Origin: Ashinkailepas kermadecensis
Lineage: Eukaryota > Arthropoda > Thecostraca > Neolepadidae
NCBI GenBank assembly: GCA_034440615.1
Contig: JAOTOM010004332.1
Coordinates: forward strand, 62,001-126,000
DNA: 64,000 nt
Direction of reading: 5' to 3'
Shown here: piece by piece, positions 1-9,150 of the stretch
How the letters are laid out: each line of letters begins with the position of its first letter
Position numbering within the stretch: position 1 is the first letter of the stretch
Notes under the pieces: model-generated
What the model was told of the DNA's origin: nothing
Databases searched by the model: none
What the model saw: the letters and a program-made list of their open reading frames with translations, nothing else
Translations under genes and position numbers: made by a program

Positions 1-109
1 CACACACCAACAAACACACACCGGCTTAAATAAAAATACTTCAGCGATCAGATGCAGGCTAAAACACACCGGCATTGATGGAGCATCAGAGCACAGCAGA
101 CCTGAATAG

Positions 110-1260
110 TAATGACGGTGGGTGAAAGTATTTCATTGGTGTCTGACATTAGGGAGGGGAACTTTTCCCTTTAGTACGCCACTGCGGCTGCTCAACGTGT
201 TTTTTTCCGCAGATTGCACGATCGAGAGTAGATTGCAGATTGCACATCAGTTCCTTACAAGTGTCAGCAATACATTTCCTTCATGTGCTTTAAACATGAT
301 TCTAGAAAGCACTGGCATCGATTTTAAACTTGCAAAAAGAGTGGGCCGCCTGGTGTTTTGAGTGCTATTTGAGTGAATTTGCTGTCTTGTTAGTGAACTG
401 ACCATTTATTGAGATATAAGTACTTTAACTTTGCCTGCTTCTATCATGAAACATTTGTCATGTTCCAATACATCAGAAATCATCAGAATAACTTCTTGTC
501 CACAAACCGGTGTATGCATTTCTATGAATTTTTCATATTTATTAACACTAATGATGTAGATCTGATTTGCAAATTTATTACAGAAAATATCATCAGCACA
601 GGATTCCATTCCTGAAAATATAGTACTTTCAACATGTTATTGTTCTTTTACATTTCAACATGTTAAGTTGGGTTACATTTTTTATCGTAAAAAAATACAT
701 TGCATGAAATTTTTACAACTTGATGTTTTGGTTTTGTTTTTCTCCAAAGGGAGGGTAGGCTGGGTTAGGTTAGGTTATGTTGCATTTCTTTTTATTTAAA
801 AAGAATAGCTTATCCTATGACACCTAATTCAAAGCCTTTCTTGGTGTTATTTTGCTCACAACCTGAAATGTAGGCATGTGTATAGAAAATGAGTGGTCCC
901 ATAATTTGGGTCACATTCATAAACATTGCATTGAAATGATACATTCCACGAATTCATAAAACACCTTAAAACACAACTTTACCAAAATGAGCAGTAACAT
1001 AATGTTCATCACATTCTTAAACATTGCATTAAACAAATCAAGAAATCAGAAATTGCCTTAAGCTGTAAATTTACCAAAAGGTGTGCCAACCCCTGGACGG
1101 AAATGCAACACTAGGTGCCCCAATTCAGGACAGAAAAAGCACCAGGTGCAGTGGAGTGAAAATATTAATAAAAGTAAACTAAAAACAGCCCTTCTTGAAG
1201 ACATACGTGATAGTTATGTGATATTAAAATGGTAACCCTGAGCACAAATCAGAAAAAGGC
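110..1260. other. AT-rich stretch, no gene seen
   Basis: No reading frame here exceeds about 80 codons, and none resembles a known domain. The sequence is AT-rich with poly-T runs and one short TTAGG-type tract at about 762-776. It looks like ordinary intergenic or decayed repeat DNA. Confidence 0.6.
762..776. repeat. Short interstitial TTAGG-type tract
   Basis: GGTTAGGTTAGGTTA is visible. It is one of several degenerate TTAGG/CCTAA tracts in the window, the others being near 2303-2326, 2858-2884, 2963-2988, 3405-3430 and 48364-48384. TTAGG is the usual arthropod telomere repeat. The tracts are too short and too mutated to be a telomere, so they are interstitial relics or simple-sequence drift. 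Confidence 0.5.
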
Positions 1261-1268
1261 ATGGACTG

Positions 1269-1604
1269 GACTTTAGGCGCTGGAATTTTTGTAACTGGAA
1301 TTTTGTATTTGGATGTTCTTGTTCAAGCTTACCTGCCTACTTCTTCAACTACTGTTCCTTTGGGAATTAAATAGCAGCAGGCTATTTATTCACTATATAA
1401 AATCACACCAATATGCAGATACATCAGAAAGTGCGAAGTACAAAAAACGAATCAGTACGTCACATGAGATTGGGCTACGGATTAAACACTGCGCGCAATT
1501 GCATCAAGAATGTCTCACCTCCGTCACATTTGTCGACTGCAACCTCAAATTTAGACTTTAGGCGCTGGAATTTTTGTAACTGGAATTTTTTATTTGGATG
1601 TTCT
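1269..1604 (+). repeat. 51-bp direct repeat pair
   Basis: The 51 bases from 1269-1319 recur at 1554-1604 with a single mismatch, offset by 285 bp. Each begins GACTTTAGGCGCTGG and ends TTTGGATGTTCT. The intervening sequence has no recognisable gene. The pair could be a segmental duplication or the ends of a small element; no target duplication was found. Confidence 0.6.
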
Positions 1605-1904
1605 GAGAAACGCCCACCACGATTTGTGGCATTTATTGCGCGCAAGTGTCTATCAAGTCTCTCCAGACACATTTGGTGATGGGCTTTGACCTTATATAAC
1701 TTACAAGCAGGTGTTTGTCACTTCTGCAGCCGCCACAGGCCCATATTTCTGAGCTGTGACGTCACGAGTGCGATTGCCAGGCTGCGCCGAATTTCTCCAC
1801 CGAATTTGGAATATGCCCGATTTCTGCTCGGGTGCGTCAGTAAATAAGCCTCGGTAAAGCGACGATAAACTATGTTCCGCGTTGCCAAGCATTAAGGTTG
1901 CTTT

Positions 1905-2236
1905 TATGATGTAAGACGTGCTTGCAAATTGGAAGGAAATCCAACTCCTTTGTTTTTTTTTCCACAAAGTTGTCAATTTTACAGCAAAGGGTGGAGAGTC
2001 AATCCACTATCCAATTCAAATCTGTTTCATTTCAGTACAAAATGTGCTGGTTGGCATCAACTAAGCTACGTAAGTCGCATGGTGTTTTTTTCTTCTTTTT
2101 TTCTTTAACTTTCTTCTCAGCATAAAAATAGCATATGTTATTGGGGGGGGGGGGGGCAAATCAACATTGAGGGGGCCAAGATCAAAATTGGTGGAGCAAT
2201 GGCCCCCACAAAAGGATACAAATCGACGCCCCTGCT
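1905..2236 (+). mobile_element. Dispersed repeat family D, copy 1 (partial)
   Basis: This copy shares a long block with copies at 4.1-4.5, 5.7-6.4 and 6.4-6.8 kb. The shared landmarks, in order, are a TTTATGATGTAAG start, a GGTGGAGAGTCA segment, TACAAAATGTGCTGGTT, a T-rich tract, a run of Gs, and a conserved right end reading GGATACAAATCGACGCCCCTG. Read on the other strand, the right end begins CAGGGGCGTCGATTTG, a form common among DNA-transposon (hAT-like) termini. No transposase is present, so this would be a non-autonomous copy. Family identity is inference. Confidence 0.55.
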
Positions 2237-2482
2237 TTGGAGGAAAACAAAGAAACCAAAATGAAGCGAGGTACATTTCGAAAATTTTATAAATTGAACA
2301 ACCGAACCCAACCTAACCGAACCTAACGTCAGCTCCTTTTGAAGGAAAATTTCCGATTTTATTTTATGTTTGAATTTTTTTTTTTAATTTCGAAGTTCAG
2401 CATCTAGCTACAATAGATGTAGCTAGATTATCAGCTTTTATAAGCACAGCATCAGCCTAATCTAGCTAAACCGGTATTATTG

Positions 2483-3250
2483 TGTTTTAAGGTGTTAACA
2501 AGATAAGTTTTTACACACATTTAATTCCATATAGCAAACAAATGGGTTAGATTTGGCTAAGATGGGTTAGTTTAGGCTTTCCAAGTGGGAAAACTTTTCA
2601 AAGATTTCCAAAAAAGTATCCCCCAAAATTCCGAATTAATTGGTAACCTTGCAGTTTAAGGTGTTCTTTTTTTTCCTTTTTAATTTTTTTTTTTTCCTGC
2701 AGAATACCATGTTTATGAAGGTGACTAAGATGATTGGATCCACTTGTTTTCTTTGTGAATGCTTACTTTTCAGGTTGTGAGCAAAATATTACCAAAAAGG
2801 GCTTTGAGTTCGGTAACATAACATAAACATAAATGTTTTTTTTCTTTAATGCAACAGAACCTAACCTAACCTAGCCTAACCTATCGTTTGAGAACAAAAA
2901 AATAAACAAAATAAAAATGTCAATTAATTTATTTTCTGAAAATTCTCAACCTTAATAAAGAAACCTAACCCAACCTAACCTAACCTAAGCTGCTTTTGAA
3001 GAAAACAAAAGTCTGAACATGTTTGTTTTTGTTTTTTTAAAACTTTTTGGTATTATTGTGCTTTAAGGAACAAGGAAAGTGTTGTGGGCGCTGTATGACC
3101 AACGCAGTCAATGCGGCCGTAAGCCCAAATAACTAACCAACCAACCAAGAAAAGTGTTTGCACACATTTGTCACCATAAAGCAAACAAATTGGTTAGGAT
3201 TGCTTAGGGTAGGTTGGTTTAAGTTTTTCAGTTGGACAATTTGTCATTTT
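2483..3250 (+). repeat. Two diverged copies of a CCTAAC-rich repeat
   Basis: The block at about 2483-2600 and the block at about 3050-3250 share order and sequence: TTTAAGG, then CACACATTT, AGCAAACAAAT, then GGTTAG-rich sequence and a CAGTTGGA/CAAGTGGG segment. They are diverged paralogues. The second copy contains a SINE fragment that the first lacks, so the first acts as an empty site. Similar CCTAAC-rich sequence recurs at 48.2-48.55 kb. Confidence 0.5.
3084..3150 (+). mobile_element. 5'-truncated SINE tail
   Basis: Sixty-seven bases ending in an AACCAACCAACCAA tail are flanked by the octamer AAAGTGTT (3076-3083 and 3151-3158), consistent with a target-site duplication. The body matches the 3' part of the complete tRNA-derived SINE on the minus strand at 27.09-27.25 kb (shared TATGACYCAACG and the ACCAACCAACCA tail). 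The paralogous block at about 2483 lacks the insert. This is a 5'-truncated SINE insertion; no functional RNA is expected. Confidence 0.6.
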
Positions 3251-3474
3251 TTCCAAATTAAAATTAAATATATTTGCACCGAAAATAAGTGGTCCCATCG
3301 TCTTAGTCACCGTCATGAACATGGTATTCTGAAGAAAAATTGGAACAAACAAAAAATCACCTTAAACTGCAAGTTTACCAATCATTTTTTATTCAACAGC
3401 AACTTAAAATAGGTTAGGTTCGGCTTGGTTAAGTTCTTTAAACTTTGAAAATTGAAAATTGAAAAATGCTCTAA

Positions 3475-4515
3475 CTCTCTCATGCGCAGTGAAATTGAAA
3501 CACGCCTGATGCTACCAATATCTGCAATATAAGAGAAATAAGCTATGACGTCACCAAATCTTGAAGGCGATTTTTGGTGTACCTTCTAAGGTAATAGTAT
3601 CGTGGGGGGGGAGGGCATTTAATGCCGCTACAAGCCTTGGCCGCTACCAGACACTGGTCTTGTATGACTCTTTAGGGTTTGCTTAGGAAGTCATGTGTGG
3701 CAATAGCTTATTAACCATTGTTTTCTTCAGGAATATCAATTATAATGAGGTGTCTATACGACTTCTTGCTGACTTTGCTCTCGTGTTTTCATAGGCTGGC
3801 AGATTGGCTCAAACGTGGCTTTTGTTGGTTCAGTTTGAGATTGGGTAGCCCCATATCAATATCAATGCACATTGTCATTGGGTATGTAGGTAGGTAGGTA
3901 CCTTGGTAAATATCAAGCTGATGGTGTGATGGGTAGGTTGCTGAATATAATTATAGTTTGTATATCCACAATATCAATGATAACCATGATTTGCATGCAA
4001 GTTTGACAATGACTGGAAATTGAGAATGGAATTAATGATGTTCAAGCTCCATATGCATGTGGTTTTGCCATTGGTGGTGTGTACCAACATCAGTATGACC
4101 ATGCAATTGTTGTTTAGTTGCTTAGCGTTTTTTTTTCCTTCAGACAATCTGGTTTAAAATGCATCAGCATTGCTTATTTCAACATTTTATGATGTAAGCT
4201 GTACTTCCACAGTGGAGGGAAATACTGCTATTTTGTATGTTTTTTTGCACAAAATTTTACATTTTTCAGCAAAAGGTGGAGAGTCAGTCCACTATCTAAT
4301 CCAAATCTGTTTTTATTCAGTACAAAATGTGCTGGTTAACATCAATCTTTCTAGTTAGCATGATATTTTTTCATTTTTTCCCTTTAGCTTTCTTATCAGC
4401 ATAAAATAGCATAGGTTACTGGGGGGGGGGCCCAAATCAACATTGCGGGGGCCAAGATCAACATTGGTGGGGCCACGATCCCCACAAAAGGATACAAATC
4501 GACCCCCCTGGTAGT
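3475..4515 (+). mobile_element. Dispersed repeat family D, copy 2 (about 1 kb)
   Basis: This is the most continuous copy. It starts at ATGCGCAG-GAAATTGAAACA (matched at about 4862), passes through TGACGTCACCAA, a CATATGCATGTGGTTTTGCCATTGG block, GGTTTAAAATGCATCAGCAT, the GGTGGAGAGTCAGTCC block and a poly-G run, and ends at GATACAAATCGACCCCCCTG. There is no transposase or reverse transcriptase frame. The extent comes from comparing copies 2 and 3 by eye, so the left boundary is approximate. Confidence 0.55.
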
Positions 4516-4850
4516 CCTCCATTTTGTCGAGAAAAAATCATGTAACGTGCAAAACTATATGGGCAATGCATAAACTTCGCACGTCGCATGCGCAGCCCCA
4601 CCCCCACCAAAACTACAAATTATTGTGTGGAGGAGCAAAGTAAAATTAAAACCATTTAGACATGTCCCCATATCAGCCCCCGCCTTCAGCACCTAAAATG
4701 TCACACAAACTATAACGTAAAATTCCCTTAACGTAAATGTTCACCTGCCTGCACCTTGATAGCAAACACTCGCTATTATAGACAGGCATGTAACGTACTC
4801 GCTTTAGAGGCGGCGCAAATGACCTTTATGGTCCGGCACGCCTAAAAATC
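4516..4850. other. Spacer between repeat copies, nothing recognised
   Basis: About 330 bases of mixed composition separate two family D copies. No gene, hairpin or tandem repeat was seen. Confidence 0.5.
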
Positions 4851-4851
4851 A

Positions 4852-6360
4852 CTCTCCCCCCCATGCGCAGAGAAATTGAAACATGCCTGATGCTACCAAT
4901 TTCTGCAATATATGAGGAAAAAGCTGTGACGTCACCAAGGCTTGAAGGCTAACTTTGGTGTACCTTTTAAGGTTTGCTTTGGAAGTCATGTGCGCCATAA
5001 CTTAGTACATATTGCTCAGGAATATCAATTATAATGCAGTGTCCATGCAGCTTATTGCTGAGTTTTGTCTTTCATGGTGTCATAAGCTGGCAGATTGGCT
5101 CACACATGGCTCTCGTTGCTTCAGTTTGAGACTTGGATTCCCCATATCAAAATTGAATGCATGCATATGGATCTATTTGAAGAGGTACTGATGACCTGAA
5201 GCCACTGCGATGGTCTCATGGCAGTTTCACGCTGCACTGAGTCATATGTAATGTTGCAACATCGTCCGGTTTCCCGATGGGCGAATAAGTCGTATCACTG
5301 TGACTGTTTGTGACGTCATCAAAACGTTGCATCCATATCCAGTGGTATATTTGAACAGTGCGACATTTCCTGCTGATATGCGGCACATTCGGTTACATAT
5401 CTAGTGCAAACAACGCTATGGCAGAAAGTAAAAGAATATCCACATTGTCACTGGGCATGTAGGTACCTAGGTAGGCACCAGGTAAATATCAAGCTGATGG
5501 TGTGATGGGTGGGCTGTTGAAGATCATTCTAGTTTGTATATCCACAATCTCAATGATAACTGTGATTGTTGTTCACTGGTTCACTCACTGGTATGCAAGT
5601 TTGACAATGACTGGAAAGTGAGAATGGAATGAACCTTATTCAAGCTCCATATGCATGTGGTTTTGCCATTGGTGGTGTATACAAACATCAGTATGACAAT
5701 GCAATTGTTGTTTTGTGGCTGAACATTTTTGTTGTTGTTGAACAATCTGGTTTAAAATGCATTAGCATCAGCTATTCTTAACATTTTATGATGTAAGTTG
5801 TCCTTCCACAGGGGAGGGAAATCCAGCTATTTTTTTTGCACTCAATTTTGAATTTCATAGCAAAAGGTGGAGTGTCAGCCCACTATGTAATACAAATATA
5901 TTTCCTTTCAGTACAAAATGTGCTGGTTAACATCAACTACATTTCCTATGTACCTAGCAGTGTTTTTTTTTCTTCTTTTTTTCCTTTCACTTTTTATCAG
6001 CATAAAAATAGCATAGGTTATTGAGTGTTTAATACAACGAAGAATGGCTCTTAGATGCTCCTGGGTTTTAGACATTGCGTGTAAAGAAAGCATACGACCT
6101 TCAATATACCAGGAGGTGCTGAGTTGACATCAAAAGTAACGTTAAGGATTATACTTTATTGCTCAACGTTTCGGCCTGGGGCCATCGTCCTTAACGTTAC
6201 TTTTGATGTCAACTCAGCACCTCCTGGTATATTGAAGGTCGTATGCTTTCTTTACACGCTAGGTTATTGAGGGCAGGGCCCAAATCAACATTGGGGGGGC
6301 CAAGATCAACATTGGTGGGACCATGGCCCCCACAAAAGGATACAAATCGACACCCTGCTG
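4852..6360 (+). mobile_element. Dispersed repeat family D, copy 3, interrupted by a hairpin insertion
   Basis: This copy has the same block order as the 3475-4515 copy: ATGCGCAGAGAAATTGAAACA, TGACGTCACCAAGG, CATATGCATGTGGTTTTGCC, the GGTGGAGTGTCAG block, and the GATACAAATCGACACCCTG end. About 350 bp near 5150-5500 is not matched in copy 2. A perfect-hairpin insertion at 6026-6259 splits the copy just before its G-rich segment, so the hairpin is younger than this copy. Confidence 0.55.
6014..6271 (-). mobile_element. Fold-back insertion 1 (Penelope-like), perfect 72-bp arms, 12-bp target duplication
   Basis: TAGGTTATTGAG occurs at 6014-6025 and again at 6260-6271, flanking 234 inserted bases. 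The insert has a 51-nt unpaired left part (6026-6076), then two perfectly complementary 72-bp arms (6077-6148 and 6188-6259) around a 39-nt loop. On the minus strand the loop reads CGATGGCC, CCA, GGCC, GAAAC, GTTGAGCAATAAAG. The GGCC stem followed by GAAAC resembles the 3' half of the hammerhead motif found in Penelope-like elements. The upstream CTGANGA box is not intact because the arm junction falls there. Perfect arms suggest recent insertion. Assignment to Penelope-like elements is inference. Confidence 0.6.
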
Positions 6361-6795
6361 GTGTGTACAAACATCAGTATGACCATGCAATTGGTGTTTA
6401 GTTGCTTAGCAAATTTTCTTTCAGAAAATCTGGTTTAAAATGCATCAGCATCGCTAATCTCGACATTTTATGATGTAAGCTGTACTTCCACAGTGGAGGG
6501 AATTTCAGCTATTTTGTTTGTTTTTGCACACAATTTTACATTTTTCAGCAAAAGGTGGAGGGTCAGTCCACTATCTAATCCAAATCTGTTTCTTTTCAGT
6601 ACAAAATGTGCTGGTTAACATCAATGTTTCTACTTACCTAGCATGGTGTTTTCATTTTTTCCCTTTAGCTTTCTTATCAGCATACAATAGCATAGGTTAT
6701 TGGGGGGCCCAAATCAACATTGGGGGGGGGGGGGCAAGATCAACATTGGTGGGGCCATGGCCCCCGCAAAAGGATACAAATCGACGCCCCTGCGT
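6361..6795 (+). mobile_element. Dispersed repeat family D, copy 4 (3' part)
   Basis: This copy abuts copy 3 directly. It begins in the GTGTGTACAAACATCAGTATGACC block and runs through GGTTTAAAATGCATCAGCAT, GGTGGAGGGTCAGTCC and a run of about 13 Gs (6721-6733) to GATACAAATCGACGCCCCTG. The left part of the family is missing. The tandem placement of copies 3 and 4 suggests nested insertion or local duplication. Confidence 0.55.
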
Positions 6796-7600
6796 CTGCG
6801 CTGCTGAGTCTGCGCTGCTGTCGCCATTGCTGACACATGGCTTGAGCCTGGGGTTTCCAAGAATCTGTCAGCTGCGGTAGCCAGTTTGCTCAGAGGAGCT
6901 TCCTCGGATGGCAACGATAATGCTGCCCAGGCTGCCTGCGGCAGCCGTTGAGGAAATAGTCTTCAACGGCTCACGGACGTTTGGGACATCTATCCAGTTC
7001 TGAGTGCACCCGCAGGAGCAGCTGGAACGGCTTGTGATTTCCGAGCTGCTGGTGGGGAAATAGGGCTTCCAGGAGGGCCGTTCGCGATTGCGCCAACCTG
7101 CGCTACAGGGAGTCAATAAGGGCCACGGAACTGGGCGCACGGGCCGTGATAATATCCACATCTGCGTGGTGATCGACACTGAAAGGCTTGCCACCAGCAG
7201 GACGAACTTGGTGCTGTCTTCTTGGATTCCAGCCACCCGAAACGCACAGTCCGTCAGTGTCGGCTAGAGGTTTGTCTCCTCCGGAGAAAGGAGAAAACTG
7301 TGACCTACCTAGCCGACCAACATCGCATCTAAGTCACCGGATTTGAACCCTCTCCTTGTTCAAATGTTTTTTTTTCTGGTATCTCTTGACAAGTCCGCTC
7401 ACATTGCTGAAATTCAACCCGTGCAAGTCACTTTAAAACTGTAAAAGTTGCAAACGTCACGCAGGTGCACGTGATGAAGACTCACCTAGAGGAATCGTCC
7501 AGCGCTGTATTCGGCCTTGGCCAGGGCTAATTACGCCTACATGCAAATATGAGGTGGCAGCAGTTATGAATATACTTCGCTGGTACAGACAAATACGATG
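6796..7600. other. GC-richer unique stretch, no gene recognised
   Basis: The composition changes sharply from the AT-rich repeats on the left. A minus-strand frame of about 120 codons lies at 6868-7236, but I see no domain, signal peptide or membrane segment in it, and plus-strand frames are broken. Whether it is a decayed gene or repeat cannot be decided by eye. Confidence 0.4.
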
Positions 7601-7608
7601 CTAAATAT

Positions 7609-8590
7609 CACGCTACCCCCACCCCCCACCCCCTCGCCCTCCCCAACAAAATGCGCCGAGGTCCAGATCATCGCATAGGAACGCGACAAAGATGAAGACG
7701 GGGTCCCGTAAACTAAGTAATATCCACGGAAAACAAATCCAGGGCAGGAGATTTCTCCGGAACCCACAACATTGCACCAAGGCCTCCAAAATAAGCCGAG
7801 ACCCAAAAAAACCTACCGGAGACCCCGCAAAAATAATGCCAGTGGAAAAAAACGCACAACGGTCGCGCAAAAGGCCTCACAAAACATGTCGAGTCCGGAA
7901 AAAACGTACCGAACCTTAAAAGTATCGCGCCGGGACACCATACAGTCACTCCCGGTTGAAAATATCACGCCGGGGTTGTAAATAGCAAGCCGGTGCCACC
8001 AAAAAAAAAAACAACAACAAAAAAAAAACAACAGGACCTGGAAAATAAAACAGAGCGTCCAAAATTTTTGAAGAGGTTCCCAAAAATTGCGCCTAGCTGG
8101 GAAACTGGCTCTGAGGCCCCGGCAACTCGCGTCGAGGTCACACAAATGTCCCCCTGTGGGTCAAACGATCGAGTCGTGGCCCCGAAAAAAATAATGCCGG
8201 GACCCGGAAAATCGACCCGAGCTTCAAGAAATCAGACGAGGTCCCGACCAATTGCGTGAAGCCTAGACAACTCCCACCGGAACACCGAAAACTCGCGCCT
8301 AGCGCCCCAAAAAAATTGCACCGGCAATCGACAAAATTACACCGGGACGCGTCAAATCAACCCGGGCTCGGAAAAAAAAATCCGAAAAAAAATTCAGAAA
8401 GAAAACTCGCATCCAGGCTCTAACAAATCGCTTTGGGGCCAGAAAACTTGCGCTTGGACCAGAAAAATAGCGCTGGGTCTCGAACAGTCCCAGTGGAGGT
8501 CCAAAGCAACACAAAACAACAACAAAGCAGGAGCCACACATATTCGCGTCGATGCCCCAAAATAACCACAGCGAGACGAATTCTGGAGAG
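7609..8590 (+). repeat. Degenerate A-run/CCGGG quasi-repeat
   Basis: The stretch opens with a CCCCCACC run (7616-7645) and then has A-rich runs alternating with CGCxCCGGGxCCC-like cores at irregular spacing of about 20-27 nt, such as AAAATATCACGCCGGG, AAAAATAATGCCGGGACCC and AAAATTACACCGGGACGCG. No two units are identical. It behaves like a very old or rapidly mutating short satellite. The 60-127-codon open frames on either strand are low-complexity and show no domain. Confidence 0.5.
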
Positions 8591-9150
8591 CGTTACTCTG
8601 AATCGGTAGACAAGCAACATTTTGGGGAGGCCGAACTCCCTTTTTGCGATCTTCTCCATCTCTGACTAATATCTGTCTAAGTACCCTAGTTAAAAAAATT
8701 CCATGAGATTGGCATTTATTCCCATGGGACATATGGGATCCCATATGTCCCATGGAGGAAAACCTGGATTGTCTCATGAAGAAAACAAAATCCCATTGAA
8801 ATTGACAGAATCCTTTAGAAAAACCAGACCAGGCCTATCGTATAATTGGGACAGTCGCGTATAGCGTACGGGAACCCCGTCACGACTTTTAGGAGCCCGA
8901 TCCCTCAGGCATCCAGGAGGCTTCCCCTTTTTAGGTAACTGTCCCTAACCTGCCCAGAGACTGGTCTAAGATATTTCATGTGCGGTATAGCGACCTGCGC
9001 CAAGACCAACGAATAATTAATTAAGAGCGTAATCAGTCATGCAGACACTAAATATGCCTGGTAAACTATGTGGTTCTGAACAGCCAGAACAGTGGCTCGA
9101 ACGGCATTGACGACCTTCACAATGGAGGACCTGTTGCCACGATGAGCGGA
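8591..9150. other. No gene seen; contains a 34-bp palindrome
   Basis: Apart from the palindrome at 8722-8755, nothing structured was seen in this stretch. Confidence 0.5.
8722..8755. repeat. Perfect 34-bp palindrome without a spacer
   Basis: Each half is 17 bases, CCATGGGACATATGGGA and its exact complement, meeting at a central GGATCC. There is no loop, so the sequence is self-complementary over its whole length. The origin is unknown; it could be a tiny fold-back footprint. Confidence 0.85.

Noticed and set aside
1750..5320. Repeated TGACGTCA strings as CRE regulatory sites
   Set aside because: They lie inside copies of dispersed repeats (for example 3546 and 4928) and near decayed sequence; conservation reflects repeat ancestry.
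6868..7236. 122-codon minus-strand frame as a host gene or transposase
   Set aside because: No recognisable motif, and the surrounding plus-strand frames are equally plausible; insufficient support.
7330..7360. SPDLNPL string resembling the Tc1/mariner transposase signature
   Set aside because: The flanking residues do not match (no ENLW after it) and stops lie just upstream; it is a chance match.
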